In this document: one piece after another, positions 22,039 through 33,536 of the stretch
How the letters are laid out: each line of letters begins with the position of its first letter
How positions within the stretch are numbered: position 1 is the first letter of the stretch
The notes under the pieces: model-generated
What the model saw: only the letters and a program-made list of their open reading frames with translations
Database searches by the model: none
What the model was told of the DNA's origin: nothing
Translations under genes and position numbers: made by a program
Source: Phoma sp. XZ068
Taxonomy: Eukaryota > Ascomycota > Dothideomycetes > Pleosporales > Didymellaceae
Direction of reading: 5' to 3'
DNA: 64,000 bases
Assembly (NCBI GenBank): GCA_004835665.1
Contig: RBKR01000011.1
Coordinates: 1,302,001 to 1,366,000 of the forward strand

Positions 22039-24360
22039 TTAATAGACTGTGGAGCCGTTCTGGTGAACAGGCAATACGCTGGCTCGTACACCCATCTTGT
22101 TGTCCCAACCGTTGCCGTAGCCTCCAGAAGGTGCATGTCCAGACAAGTTCGAATTACTCAGATGCTGAACAGACTTCCTTGCCATACCACCGCCTCTATT
22201 AGTCGCCGTATGCAAACTGTTCATAGGAAAGTCGCTTGCGACAGGGCTTTGCTGCAGATCTGGTGGTGCTGCAGCTTGCCACTCTACTTTGACGGTATTG
22301 TCCTTGCTGAGCTTGACACCGTTGTGCCACAACTCAAAAGACAAGTCCGCAGGCCCAAGGTTTACCTTTATGACGAAGTTGATGCGATGGTACTTCTTGC
22401 CACTGTTCCACCAATGGCGGTTCTTTAGTTTGAATTGTGCCAGCGGAACCGTAGCGAAGTCCGATTCAACTTTACATATTGAACGACAAGCTAGATTTTG
22501 TTAGCACAGACAATACGGAAGGTGCAGAAAAAGGCTCACTTGAGTTCATAGTGTATGGCAGCAGCTCCGCGTCTGCCTCGGAACAGATGACATCCGTTGG
22601 GAATATACGTGGCGGATTGGGAACAGCAGCTGTTGCTGGCGGACATTTGCGGCTAAAATCTCGGACGACAGGAAAGTCGCTTGAAACTGGTTCACCCTGT
22701 TGCTGTCAAATACACATCTCGCACACGGCGGTTGTACTCACCTTCTTGATGAACCAGTCCACACAATCCACAACATACATTTTGCCATCAAGTGGATCCA
22801 TCTCAGTTCGGAGACCAAGGTGTTGCACATTGTTTGAATCGTGCAGCATCTTGCACTTTGTGCCGTAGGAAGCACGGCAACAGCGCCACCCCAGCACTGA
22901 CTGGCCGCTCTTGAGTTTCTGCACACGATCTGCGACATTGCCTTTGCAGACAACGAGTTGCGGATCTGGCGCAACCCGGATTTGTATACGTCGCGCATTT
23001 GTATGCGAGGACTTTCCGAAGGCATACCTCGACATCAAACACGACTGTACGTACGCAGAATTACCGAGCCCACCAGACAGTACGAGATGTGCAACTTCTT
23101 CGTTTGGATGCTTCTGTTGTAGGCGAACAAGCTGTTTATCCATCAGTTCAAACAATTTAGAGATCTGCACGTCGAATATGCCTTTGAGATGCTCCCTTTG
23201 GAAGTACATGTCGCCGCCGCCGATCTCGTACTGCTGATTCGTGTAGTTTGGGTCCAATTTGGGTACTCTTACTGCAAACGTGTCTGTGTCTGCCAGTGAT
23301 TCCTCTGAGCCATAATCGCACTTTGCATTCTGATACTCCTTGCTTATTCGCATCTCCCACGCAGCTGCATTGAGATCGGCAAGGCCTGTCGGGATCGCTT
23401 CATCCGCACACTGTAGACGCTCGAGGACTGCGTTTTCAAAGAGAGTATCGAGCTGTGCGGCGCCAATGTTCGCGCCGAACACCACGTCTAGCTGCTCTAG
23501 ACTCAAGGATCCACCAATGGTATTCTTGACTCGGAAGACTGACAGGTCGGTAGTGCCGCCTCCAACATCACAAACGAAGAGAACCTCGTTCTCTTTGAAG
23601 ATACCAGGCATGCTTCGCGCTGTGTGTACCGCTGCCGCCTCTGCTTCCGTCAAGCCAATGGTGGCCTTATGGTTTGGGCATGAGCCAAAGCCGGCGGCGG
23701 CAATGATATTTCGAAATCGCTCGACGGTTGGTAGCGGTCGCCAGGTAGTGGGAACGGAGAATATGTACTCAATCTTCGCGTCCTCCCATCTACTGGCAAG
23801 TTCTCCCTTTAAACGGGCTTCGATTGTGCGATAAAGGTACTGAAAGTAATCTGTATACCTGTAATGCCGGCTTGTCAGCTTTGCACGTACCAATCGATCT
23901 ACAAAACATACCATTTTTCGACTTCATGTATGCGTGGGACTTTTGCAGGATCGCTGGTGCTCTTTCGCATCTGTTCTAAAAGATCCTCGTCGAGCATGAT
24001 CTTGAACCACTCTCGGCTTTCGAGTCCATCGCCGCTCACCTCCTGCGCCGTCTCCGCGAGAAAACCCCATGACGACGGGGTTGACGAGTTGTGTGGGTAT
24101 ACGAGGAGGGTAGGGACCTAGCAAGCATTTCTTAGAAGTGTCTTAACATAATCTTTAGTTTCTGGCATACTTTGTTCTCATTGGCTTGCGTTCTCCCCGG
24201 CCATCTCTGTATGTGTCTTACACTGTCAGAGCCCGTCGACATGTTGCAATAAGCAACACCCGTACCTTCGACGTACTGTTAGCTAATCCTCTGATGATAT
24301 TGAAGTCAACGTACAGGTCATGCCGAAATCAACGGATATTACCAAGTCTGGGCGATCCAT
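22039..24360 (-). CDS. Hsp70-superfamily (HSPA12-like) actin-fold ATPase
   Basis: Six exons: 24360-24315, 24265-24171, 24117-23912, 23858-22742, 22696-22540 and 22490-22039; 690 aa, with introns of 45-53 bp. The nucleotide-binding motifs are intact: LVISVDFGMTCTGVAY (phosphate 1, rebuilt across the first intron), IFSVPTTWRP, NEVLFVCDVGGGTTDLSVF (phosphate 2) and HLVLSGGLGNSAYV (adenosine motif). A substrate-binding beta domain of the DnaK type is not recognisable; the C-terminal 220 residues are lineage-specific with a Gly/Asn-rich tail. This is the expanded filamentous-fungal 'Hsp70-like' family related to HSPA12A/B, distinct from chaperone Hsp70s. Function is unestablished. Confidence 0.88.
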
Positions 24361-25043
24361 GTTGAAGAGAGCTGTTGATGGATATCCTGCAACAATTGGG
24401 GGCCAAGTAAAGAAAAAAATGCAATGAGCTCACACCAGGTTTGGGATGCGTATGAGGTGAGGTTCTTGTAATTATGAGTGATAGTTCGTACATAGCAAGG
24501 CTGGAATTGAGCACAGAGGCCTCGCCATGCTAGCTGACACCTGGTGCTTTTTCACAAGCGAGAGTCTCGGCCCGTACAAGATGTATTGAGATACGTTCGA
24601 GAGGGGTCCAAATACCACTTGGCTCCGCTTTGGGGGCTGAACCTAAAGGGAGTCTGACTGGCAAGCGCGTGGTTAGCCCCCACAGAAAACATGCTGGGCG
24701 ACAAAGGGTTGACTCGAAATAACGAACAAGCAGCCACACGACGCTATCTCCGCATCTGGACACTGCTATCTGGCTCATTCACCCTGGATCATGAGATTGA
24801 AGCAGGTCGTGATCCAGCGTGACGCCCAGTGGTCAAGCTACGCTGTTTCAGGGTAAGTATAGCTGAAGAAGCTTAGACCAGGATATGCACAAGCACGCGC
24901 CTGGCAGCGCTCACTTGTGGAACATACGCTCATCTGTCAGCCGGTTAGCCTCCCAACCGTTATAAAGATAATGTGTTGTCTTGGGACTGAGCTTTCAAAT
25001 ACCGTTTGATTGCCATCTTCTTGAACAACAATCTTCGTCCGTC
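24361..25043. other. Divergent intergenic region
   Basis: 683 bp between the Hsp70-like gene and the single-pass membrane protein gene. Apart from a TATA box at 24961 no feature is seen. Confidence 0.55.
24961..24966 (+). promoter_or_regulatory. TATA box of the membrane-protein gene
   Basis: TATAAA lies 78 bp upstream of the ATG at 25044, in the normal spacing for a regulated fungal promoter. Confidence 0.5.
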
Positions 25044-26334
25044 ATGGCGTCTACCGTCTACGCCAGTAGTAAAATTGTCGACAACGTAACACAGTGCTAC
25101 TTCAATGTTATCCCGGGCCCAACTGAGCAGCCGCCTGCCTCCGCATCTCAGATAATATCTGCTTGCCCCCAGGCCATACAATCGCCTTCAAGCATGGCTA
25201 CTACGAGCTCTCCGATTTTGCCAACAACAACCCAAGGAGAATCTGGCGCACCAGGTCTACCTTCGGCTTCAAACCCGGTTCCAACTCCTCCACCAGACAG
25301 TGTGCGTAATACAACAGCCCCAATAGCTTCGGTAAGTCCAGTTGCGAAGGGACTTACCGGAGGTGCTGTGGCCGGTGTCGCTATCGGCATGCTTGTTGCT
25401 GGAATTCTCATCGCAGGGATTGTTTTCTTGTTCTTACTGCGTCGTCAAAAGAGGAAACAAGCCATGTCTGCCGCCACTTATTCTCGACAACAAGCGCCAT
25501 ACAACGAGCGTAATGTAGGACCCGAGAAGGGAGCAACTGTGGTCACTTCCACTGTGGGAAACATCGACGACCTCATCCCGCAGCCGGCGGAGGACGACGA
25601 AATCACAGGAGCTCTGTCCAAGATCCGGGACAACATCAAAAACCATGTGCGAACATACTATCATTCCGACCCAATCTCTGCTGCCGACCTTCATGAGGTT
25701 GGTATCCGGGAGGTTGCAGCACTAACAGGCTCGAGCGCTGCTGTGCTTACCAGCGTGCTTTCAAACCCAACCACAAGAAACAACGCCCTGCGTTTAATCG
25801 TTGGATCAGTCATCCTTACAAAGTGTACTGGCGAAAGGCGACCCAGTCTGCTCCCAAGCGAGCTGGATGCTCTTAGTACATCTATCTCATTAAACGACGG
25901 CAGCAAATGTAAGTCAGCCTGATGCACGCATAACTACGCTAACTAATCCTTTCCGCACAGCTCAATTGGTTCTGTTCAGCAAGTGGAAGACAATTACTGG
26001 AGCTCTGTTGCAACACCGGCACGGGAAGCAAGGCCAAGATGGTCGTGCCCAGAGCTTCCAAGATACCGTCACATCGCTGGACTCGGTTCTGGCACCATTT
26101 GTCAAAGGTGGCGTTGATGGTGGTCAGCGCCGAAGAAATCTGGACATGATTCTGAGGCGTGCCGCCGACTTTGCTTTCTTGCTCTTTGCTCAGCCTGGCT
26201 CCTTTAGCTTTGACTTCGCCAGTCGTCAAGGTGGCTTGGCGGTATTTCCAGCCCTGGTGCAGACGGTTGGTGACGAGGGTCAGCCTCTCAGCCCCGTCAA
26301 AGTATTGACCGAAAAGGAAGTCGTGGCGGTTTGA
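25044..26334 (+). CDS. Single-pass membrane protein with Ser/Thr/Pro-rich ectodomain
   Basis: Two exons (25044-25908, 25961-26334) encode 412 aa. There is no cleavable signal peptide. Residues 45-100 are Ser/Thr/Pro-rich. A strong transmembrane helix follows at about 106-132 (GGAVAGVAIGMLVAGILIAG onward) with a basic stop-transfer RRQKRKQ. The cytoplasmic half has a conserved-looking segment, DEITGALSKIRDNIKNHVRT YYHSDPIS, then GVDGGQRRRNLDMILRRAAD FAFLLFAQP and SFSFDFA. This layout is common in Pezizomycotina ('integral membrane protein' families with a short ectodomain and a helical cytoplasmic domain) and resembles surface sensors; that role is inference. The intron (GTAAGT, CTAAC, GCACAG) is clear. 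Confidence 0.85.
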
Positions 26335-26877
26335 TCAGAGGGTGTGGGGCCGGAAACGTAAGGCTAGTCGTTCATTACTCTCGCACATTAGACTGTGCAT
26401 GAACCAAATGTATCTTCGACACGATCAGGCTGTGATCTGAGGGCGGGCATGGGTGACAGTGCGAGGGCTGATGAGTGATGTTATTGGAAAGTTTCGGGCC
26501 GCCGTTAGCGCCCTTTTTAGGCGAGGCACTTGAAAAGACACGGCGTCCAGCCTGCACCTGCACACGGGTGTAAAATTATCGGTACCGCTAGCGGCACCGA
26601 TGATTGGGTAATGTACTTGGAACCAGAAGCGACAGGCTAGGATGGTGTCATGGGTGTTGCGTCTAGACGTACGGCTTGGTACTGCGTACTGCAAGGAGAG
26701 ACGCCTGTAACGCCTCAGCCTCGCGAGTCGTTCTGAGGAGCAGCACACTCTTGGGGTCTACACGATCCCCCAAAGCCTTCAACCATCTTAGCCTCCTCGA
26801 ATTTCAGCCTACAGTCAATCTTGCTATGAGACTGGTAGTATCTGAAGCAAACGTCGACCCATGACGCTATCGTTACG
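26335..26877. other. Intergenic, no gene seen
   Basis: 543 bp between two plus-strand genes, GC-moderate, without recognisable elements. Confidence 0.55.
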
Positions 26878-28607
26878 ATGGACCCGTTCAGTGCAGGGGT
26901 GTTCGCCAGTATTGGTAGTGCCTTGAAGTTCGCCGACGTAGCTGTTCGTATCGCAGAAGTCGGGAGTGAAAACGCGGTTTTCGTACGAACTATATACGTG
27001 GTCCGTTCGGACCTCGAAGAAGTCGAACGACTCTTGGGCCTGGAATCTGTGCAGAAGAAGCTCACTGGCACGCCCGGGAAGCTTCGATGGATCAAGACTG
27101 CGATCCACAACACCAGATGCGCGCTCAATGAGATTGGAAAATGGGTAGAACGCGCAAGGGTAGAGCAGGAAGCTACAGGTTCAATCAGATTTGATACAAG
27201 GGTTCGATGGGTATTCAACGACCATGAAAAGCTGCTCCACCGAAAGACAGAGCTTTCAACATGTCATCAGCAGCTCTCAAACGTTCTTGGGTATATGATA
27301 GGCCTCGAGGACACATCGGTTATTCCAGCATCACTTAAGTATGAAGATACCACAGTCTTTGACGACATCCTGTCCAAACACAGGAGAACGAGCCGACCAA
27401 AGCCGTCACAGTCAAAGCTGAGTACAACAACAATTGGTATGTAGAGTGAGGCACGCAGTAACCTTGCTCATATTAACATGAATTCTTAGCACAACAAGAA
27501 AGCCTGCCAAATACAGCCACTGTACAATTACAATCCACTCCCTGTGGTCAATCACTATCTATTCCGGGCAACTTTGGTGTACAAAGTGCACAAACAGCCA
27601 CCGCATACGATCGACGCGATTCTAATCGGTCTCCCTCAATTTCGTCGACTGCATCGCCACCTAGCAGTCCACCTCCAACGTATGCCGCTGCCGTCTCAAT
27701 TGATCCAGTACTCCACGATACACATGCAGAGCCCCGTATCCAGCCCTCAAGGAATGAAGCCGTGGCTGTCCGTCAGCCTGACCACAAGGATGCCTCAATC
27801 TATCAACATGATAATACTTGGGCTTACAGAAGCAACCGTGATAGTATGTGGATCCCAGAGTTGGCTGGAGACACTGTCGTGTTCAGTGCAACAAATTCAG
27901 CAGGGCCGGTAAACCCATACGAGTTGGCTGTGGATACAGGGCCAGGGGCTACGGACAATAGTTGGAAAGGTCCCGAGCCTTGTGGAAACCTTGCCGAAAT
28001 GTTGGGTGACGTCCATTTCCCTGTAGAAATGCCCAGCAACCCTGGTCCCCTCCGAGATTATTTTCCAAGGATACCAGCAGGATCTGATCAAGATCAACTG
28101 GATGGACCAACCACGAAACTAAGCAGAAGGACGTTGTCAGATGTACGACCCATAGTGCGTCGCCGTCCTGTTCCAACGAATGCACTTAGCGACTCATTGC
28201 TCACGGTCAGAGAGTTGCCAGGGTCACTCGTAATGCACAACACGGTGTTGTCGACATCCAATGTATCACTACACTCAACAGAGTCAAAGGCTTCTGCTGC
28301 GGAGCTGTCATCAGAGAGCATGCATCGGTCGCACTTGATTCCAAGAACTTCACCCAACTCTGCCCAACTGACGGGTTCCCCTTCAGTGCCAGACACGACC
28401 TCGCCTAGCCACGACGCCGAACCTCTACCGATACCATCAAACTCCGACCGATACACAGCTGAGTCTCTGGCGGAATCGAACAGTTCACGAGGCGTAGACA
28501 CGAAGCCAAACGCACTCAAATCACCTGGAGCACAGCAACGTGGGGCAGCAACAAGAATGCAAAGCCAGAGGCGGATGATGGATCTTTTGGGCAGTATTGG
28601 GACTTGA
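26878..28607 (+). CDS. Protein with fungal STAND/NLR-type N-terminal helical domain
   Basis: Two exons (26878-27436, 27490-28607) encode 558 aa. The first 170 residues (MDPFSAGVFASIGSALKFAD, then VRSDLEEVERLLGL, NTRCALNEIGKWVERAR and LSNVLGYMIGLE) form the helical N-terminal module widespread in Pezizomycotina at the start of NLR-like, kinase-like and ankyrin proteins ('Fungal_N' type). No NACHT, NB-ARC, kinase or repeat domain follows. The remaining 390 residues are disordered, rich in Ser, Pro and Asn, with one PPPTYAAAV. Such stand-alone proteins may be adaptors or decayed receptors (inference). It lies in the accessory-looking central part of the window. Confidence 0.8.
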
Positions 28608-28898
28608 AGCGTTGTTTTAAATCCGTGAACGATGGATGCTGCTCAAGCACAGAAGCTGCACTACGATATACAAGCATGATGATGTTCAGAAGTAACGGTT
28701 GTTGACACTATTCCTTGTTCAGCTTAGAATTGCCCTAACGCAAGTCCACAATCGTTGTGTTCCTGTACGACGTCATCCCTTAGCTAAGAGTCGATGTCGT
28801 AATTCCTTCAGCATTGGCAAACGCATACATACATTTCAATTGACAAAAATATTATATCGAGAGAGCAACATCTCTGTGACTGTTGATTTCTGGCAATC
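28608..28898. other. Intergenic, no gene seen
   Basis: 291 bp between two plus-strand genes. Ordinary promoter DNA. Confidence 0.5.
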
Positions 28899-29894
28899 AT
28901 GACTTCACGCAAGACTCGAAGCTCCGCAAAGGACGAGGCATCCGACGAAGAGCCGCACGCAGCGGAAGGAGCCCAAGAGCACACTCCTCCTGAAGATATA
29001 GAAAGTGACTGTGAGAAAGTGCCAGAAGCAGTGGGCGAAAAGCGGAAGAAGAGCCCTCCTCCTGATACTGCAAACAAAACTCATAAAGCTGCGAAGTCGG
29101 ATCAGGCAACGAAAACACATGTCCAAGAACGGACCAAAACAGGGGCATCTCGCGCGCAAACCCTGAAGTTCCTGCTCTCTGATGCAGCTGTCGAGATTTG
29201 TAGGCCAGACGACGAGTGTGAGGAACTTTCAAAGCGTGGCAAGGATATCACCACCTATGCGCAACTTCTGAGTCCGTTCGAAGAGCTCCTTTGCGCAGTC
29301 ATCTTATCGCGACCAATCTCGCACCGTCTAGGCCTGCGCACAATTCGTACTATCCTCAACCCACCCTACGAGTTCAAGGATGCAAACACAATCAAAGCCG
29401 CAGGTGCAGAGAAGATCCACCAAGCTCTTGATGACGCGCGGACACAGCACAAGGGCAAGATGACCGAGGAAATTGAACTCATTGCTGAAGCGGTAGTCAA
29501 TAATGATTGGCACAACGATCTTGAGAAGATTCGCAAACAAACCAAGGGTGCGGTGGGCGAGGAACGGGAAGTGCTCCAGTCTAGTATCAAGGGCCTTGGG
29601 GAAACGGGGCTCGACATCTTCTACCGCCGGATCCAGTGGCTTTGGAACGAAGCGTTTCCGTTTGTTGATGCAAAAACACAGAGTTCGCTTGAAAAATTGG
29701 GTTTACCAAACAAGCCCCATGAGATTGTTGATCTGATCGAGCAGAACTGGCAGGCCTTGGCGTTCGAGGACAACAGGGACTTTAGCGTAGAGGAAAGGAA
29801 GAGGCGGGCCTTTGTGCTTCTTCTCGAGAAAGCAGTGGGCTCGGATCTGGAGAAGAAAACCGAGGATGTTCTTGTTGCAGCAGCAAAGTCCTAG
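28899..29894 (+). CDS. HhH-GPD-like (DNA-glycosylase fold) protein, nuclear
   Basis: An intronless gene of 331 aa. Residues 1-90 are charged and disordered, with basic patches (MTSRKTRSSAK, EKRKKSPPP) fitting nuclear localisation. Residues 115-280 look like the helical HhH-GPD glycosylase fold: FEELLCAVILSRPISHRLGL RTIRTIL, then IKGLGETGLDIFYRR in the helix-hairpin-helix position and FPFVDAKTQSSLEKLGLP, where Asp corresponds to the catalytic Asp. The LPGVGxKTA lysine of bifunctional endonuclease III enzymes is absent and there is no iron-sulfur cluster motif. It could be a monofunctional glycosylase or a non-catalytic DNA binder. Confidence 0.72.
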   Translation: MTSRKTRSSAKDEASDEEPHAAEGAQEHTPPEDIESDCEKVPEAVGEKRKKSPPPDTANKTHKAAKSDQATKTHVQERTKTGASRAQTLKFLLSDAAVEICRPDDECEELSKRGKDITTYAQLLSPFEELLCAVILSRPISHRLGLRTIRTILNPPYEFKDANTIKAAGAEKIHQALDDARTQHKGKMTEEIELIAEAVVNNDWHNDLEKIRKQTKGAVGEEREVLQSSIKGLGETGLDIFYRRIQWLWNEAFPFVDAKTQSSLEKLGLPNKPHEIVDLIEQNWQALAFEDNRDFSVEERKRRAFVLLLEKAVGSDLEKKTEDVLVAAAKS

Positions 29895-30562
29895 AAAGGT
29901 CGGCGAGATGCCATAATGGAGGTATCCTGAATGGCAGTGAATGTCACTTTGACTCTCAACTATGAAGCTTGAAGATTTCTGTTACTTTAAACTCATGTTC
30001 TATTGTTTCGTCGAGTTACTCAACATGTTGGTTGTCCTTCATTAATAAGAGTGGTCTTTCATAGCCACGCTGAGTGATAATGAGAGGTTACGGCTCTGGC
30101 AGGCGCAGAGGAGCGTGATGGTGCATTACAAAGACAAGCTTGCTCCGTAAAAATTCTGTTTGCTTGCGCAAGTGGGTCCACACCTCAGTTCACCACTGCT
30201 CTCCATTACTGACACTTAATCTTCCGGGACAGTGCGACAACAATACTGCTCTTTCATCTTGTGATGTGTCTTCAACACCGTATCCAACCTAGTGCGTCAT
30301 GTGGACCCCTGCACCCACGCCAGGCAACAACAAATGCACCTCAGGCCACCGAACAACAACGCAGAAATGACTCTTGGATGATCCAACGTAGCCAGAGATC
30401 GTAAATCATGTGTAATTGACGCAGTTTGAACACCGTGTGCGAAACGAGTATAGGCAGCAACATTTACACTACGAATATACAGCTCAGAATGCAATTCTGA
30501 AGACATACACACATAACCCTCCATCATCCTTTCGATTGTATTCCGCCTTTCGATCAACCGAT
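29895..30562. other. Intergenic, no gene seen
   Basis: 668 bp between two plus-strand genes; only short unsupported frames. Confidence 0.55.
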
Positions 30563-31202
30563 ATGTCCCCTCTCAAAATTGTCATCCCGCTCCTCATCGC
30601 CCTCGGCTTCCTCCAACTCGCCGTCCTCTCACTGCCCTTGGTATACTGGCGCCTCCAGCGATACCTAAACTCCATCGAAACTTTCCTCTTGGGCGCGCTC
30701 TTGTACATCCACCACTACTTCCCACATCCAATACCAAACCTTTACGCTAACTCTACCCAGTCTCTTCGTGGTATTCGTGCTGCACCCGCTAGTCGTAATC
30801 ATCCTGGTCAGCTTCACCGTCGCACCGACTCTGCTCGCCCTGCCCGGCGACTTCAGTTCCCGCGCTGGAAGTCTCGCCGCGCTGGTACCTATGTCTCTTC
30901 CCGCCATGCCATCGCTAGACAGGGGCTTGCCGAGGAACAATAAGGAGTGGCTTGTGACGCTGCTTGGTGGATATGCGGGCTGGAAGGTTCTCGGTACGGT
31001 GCCGAGTTTGATGATATTGTGCGTTGGTGCTGCGCTATACGTGGGCAGAGAGGATGAGCTGATGAGAAGTAGGGGTTGGTTTGCGAATAAGGGGTTGAGG
31101 AGTGAGAAGGTTGAGGAGGTTGCGGAGAAGGGGGTGGGCGTGAGGAGTGAGAGGACGGATGTGCAAGTCTCTAGGCGAAGTGGGTTCGCACTTAAAGAGT
31201 AA
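30563..31202 (+). CDS. Small multi-pass membrane protein, unrecognised
   Basis: Two exons (30563-30702, 30761-31202) joined by a 58-bp intron (GTACAT donor, GCTAAC branch, ACCCAG acceptor); 193 aa. The splice fuses two frames that each carry hydrophobic helices: LKIVIPLLIALGFLQLAVLS, FLLGALFLFVVFVLHPLVVI ILVSFTVAP and a third around WLVTLLGGYAGWKVLGTVPS LMILCVGAAL. The C-terminus is a charged tail (ELMRSRGWFANKG onward). Three or four membrane segments are likely. I cannot assign a family; a mitochondrial or ER location is possible. The tail-to-tail neighbour is ferroportin, 148 bp away. Confidence 0.72.
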
Positions 31203-31350
31203 CTTTGCTGATGGAGTCCGAGTATGTAACAGCAGTAGGGAAGATAAGCTGGGACGCAAGAGAGGTACGGACAAGTGCAGTGTATGTGCGGTCATTGGTG
31301 AGCGGTCTATGTGGATGGTCGAACAAAGGAAATATATTGGGTATCTATGG

Positions 31351-32892
31351 TCATCTCTCCTCAGTATTGACATCGTCTGTCTCTACTTCCTCCTCAATGG
31401 TCGGTAATATCTGGTATCTCCCGCTTTTCCCAGCCCTCTTCAGGCATTTGCTTGTGTGCAACAGATGGCCCCTCTTCTGTCTCACGAATGCCGCGAAGCA
31501 CGCAGCGCTTAGCGCCACAGCGCCTGCACTGATGTACACGGGATACTTGAAGTCCTCCGGTCTGTAAAATATCATCGTCGTCGCGAAGCTGAGTAGTTCA
31601 AAGAAATTCTGCAGGCTCATCTCGATGGCGGAGAAAGAGCCTCGTGTTGCCTCGGGCGCGTCTTCCTGCACGAGATACTGCACGCACAGATCGAAGCCCC
31701 AGAGTCCGAGGCGGGATAGTGCGACTCCGGCGACGAGCGCGAGGCCAGCGAGTTTGAGGTGTGTTTCCGAGGTTGTGGCGGCAAAGAAACTAATTGCCAG
31801 CATGATGGAGAACAGTTGCTCATTGATGAACCACAAGCCAGAGCGCACGGCACCGATCTTGTTCATGAAAAGTGGAGCAGCGCATGTCGCTGAGAGCTCG
31901 AAGATAACGGCGACAAGGCGCATGATAGAGACGTGGGTGCTGGTGAAGCCGAGCGTAAGAAGATAGGTGGTCATCTGAGAGGCGAAGCTCAGGACCGTGA
32001 GGTACAGTAGTGAGAGTGAAAAAGACGCAAGGAAGGCTGGGTTTTGGAAGTAGTCTTTCCATGCTCGGATGTTGTTTGTGATGGTATGCAAGGTGGACTT
32101 TGGCGGGACGGCGCGCGTGCCATCCGGTGCTAGAAGGGTTTCAGTTGATGCCGCGGCTGGGTGTCCTAGCTCTTTTCGTTTCCCAAGCTCAGGTACCGCA
32201 GAGTATACTTGAGCAATGGCAAAGTATTCGATGAGCACACTGATGGCATTCTGTCCGAATACAACCCAGATGGCGATTGTCGTGGAATATCCATCAAGTA
32301 GTCCAATGCCGAGCGGTGCGACTAGCTTGCAGACCAGGTCGATCCTGCGCATCGCACTGTTCAACTCCTGTCTCTCGACAGCCAAACTGTTGGAGACCAC
32401 GATAATCCAATCTCTTTCAACGGCCACTGTGTTGGCGACAAATGCCAGCTTCTCCACACCTGCTAGTGCGACAATCGTGGCAAAGAGTCCGTACAGTACC
32501 AAGCCATTCTGAGTCTTGCCGGCCACCAGTACCGCCAGAATAAGACATGAGAGAGCGACAGATATCCTCTGCCACACAATGCTGTGGCGCACTACGTAGA
32601 GGCGGTTTTTGCTGTCGACTAAGTTGCCAATCCAGGAACCAAGGGCAGCTGCAGCGGCAGATCTGAACAACGCATAACAAGATGCGAAGAATAGCGTTCC
32701 AGGGAAGATGGCGGCGAGAAAGATGACAGCGCCGAACTCGAAGGTCCTCGCATTCCAGGTGGAGAGGGTGTGCGATAGGTATAACCGGTAGAGGAGTGCT
32801 TTTGGTGCTTTGTTCTGGGATTGTCGTTCGGCGGGGTACTGGCTCGAGTCTAGCGACGCCGCGCCCGTCGAGGTACTCGACACAGAACTCAT
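31351..32892 (-). CDS. Ferroportin-like iron exporter (SLC40 family)
   Basis: A single exon of 513 aa starting at ATG 32892, the first ATG in frame. About ten to twelve hydrophobic helices are present. The N-terminal motif YRLYLSHTLSTWNARTFEFG is the hallmark of ferroportin/IREG proteins (metal-site Asp/Asn region in helix 1). RSAAAAALGSWIGNLVDSKN RLYVVR and a C-lobe segment with SFASQMTTYLLTLGFTSTHV also fit. The family exports Fe2+ (and Co/Ni in plants) from the cytosol across the plasma or vacuolar membrane. Fungal members are few and poorly studied, so direction and membrane are inference. The acidic tail EEEVETDDVNTEER is cytosolic. Divergent from the mitochondrial P-loop ATPase gene. 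Confidence 0.9.
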   Translation of the reverse strand: MSSVSSTSTGAASLDSSQYPAERQSQNKAPKALLYRLYLSHTLSTWNARTFEFGAVIFLAAIFPGTLFFASCYALFRSAAAAALGSWIGNLVDSKNRLYVVRHSIVWQRISVALSCLILAVLVAGKTQNGLVLYGLFATIVALAGVEKLAFVANTVAVERDWIIVVSNSLAVERQELNSAMRRIDLVCKLVAPLGIGLLDGYSTTIAIWVVFGQNAISVLIEYFAIAQVYSAVPELGKRKELGHPAAASTETLLAPDGTRAVPPKSTLHTITNNIRAWKDYFQNPAFLASFSLSLLYLTVLSFASQMTTYLLTLGFTSTHVSIMRLVAVIFELSATCAAPLFMNKIGAVRSGLWFINEQLFSIMLAISFFAATTSETHLKLAGLALVAGVALSRLGLWGFDLCVQYLVQEDAPEATRGSFSAIEMSLQNFFELLSFATTMIFYRPEDFKYPVYISAGAVALSAACFAAFVRQKRGHLLHTSKCLKRAGKSGRYQILPTIEEEVETDDVNTEER

Positions 32893-33536
32893 GGTGTGCG
32901 CAATTGTTGTTGTGAACAGTCGAATGCCACGAGGGGCGGACAATATGCAGAAGAATTCATATCGAGAGCTGTGACCTGGTGATCATGCGCTGTGGCCTAC
33001 GGACATCTGGGCAGGCCGAAACCGCAACATGCCTGTGCTGGACCCTTCGAATCGACACCTGCCTAAGCAAGTTAAGGCTAGGCTTGAGTGTAGCCATTTC
33101 ACTTTCGACGTCGCGCTGTAGGTCTCCCCACCTGGCATCCACTTCCTATCCCGGTCACCCCACAGTCTTGCGCGTTCTTCGGCTCCGGCCCATATCGAGC
33201 CTGTGGTTTGATCTGCTGGTGATGGCATTACTTCGTGGTCAGGCAAATCCCATGAGGCGTTGGTGGACGCTAGCCTCCGTCACTTGCATTCAGGGTTCTT
33301 TAGCCTAAGTGTACCCCAAACAGCAGCATCCAGACTCAACGAATGTGTACCGTCGTTGTGGTGACTGTGAGCATCACCATCGCTCCTCTTGCTTTGTTGC
33401 GACTTATTGCTTCAGCGCGGAAAACACGGCAAATATGAAGCTTAGCTAAGACAAGATCTCTGGGCGCTTGTTGACAATGCCACGACGCGAAACTACCTCT
33501 AGCTCTCCAGTGCGAGCATTTGGACGATAGTCACGA
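32893..33536. other. Divergent promoter region, ferroportin / mitochondrial ATPase
   Basis: 644 bp between divergent starts. A GATA-type iron-regulator site (ATCWGATAA) was looked for by eye and not found convincingly. No gene seen. Confidence 0.5.
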
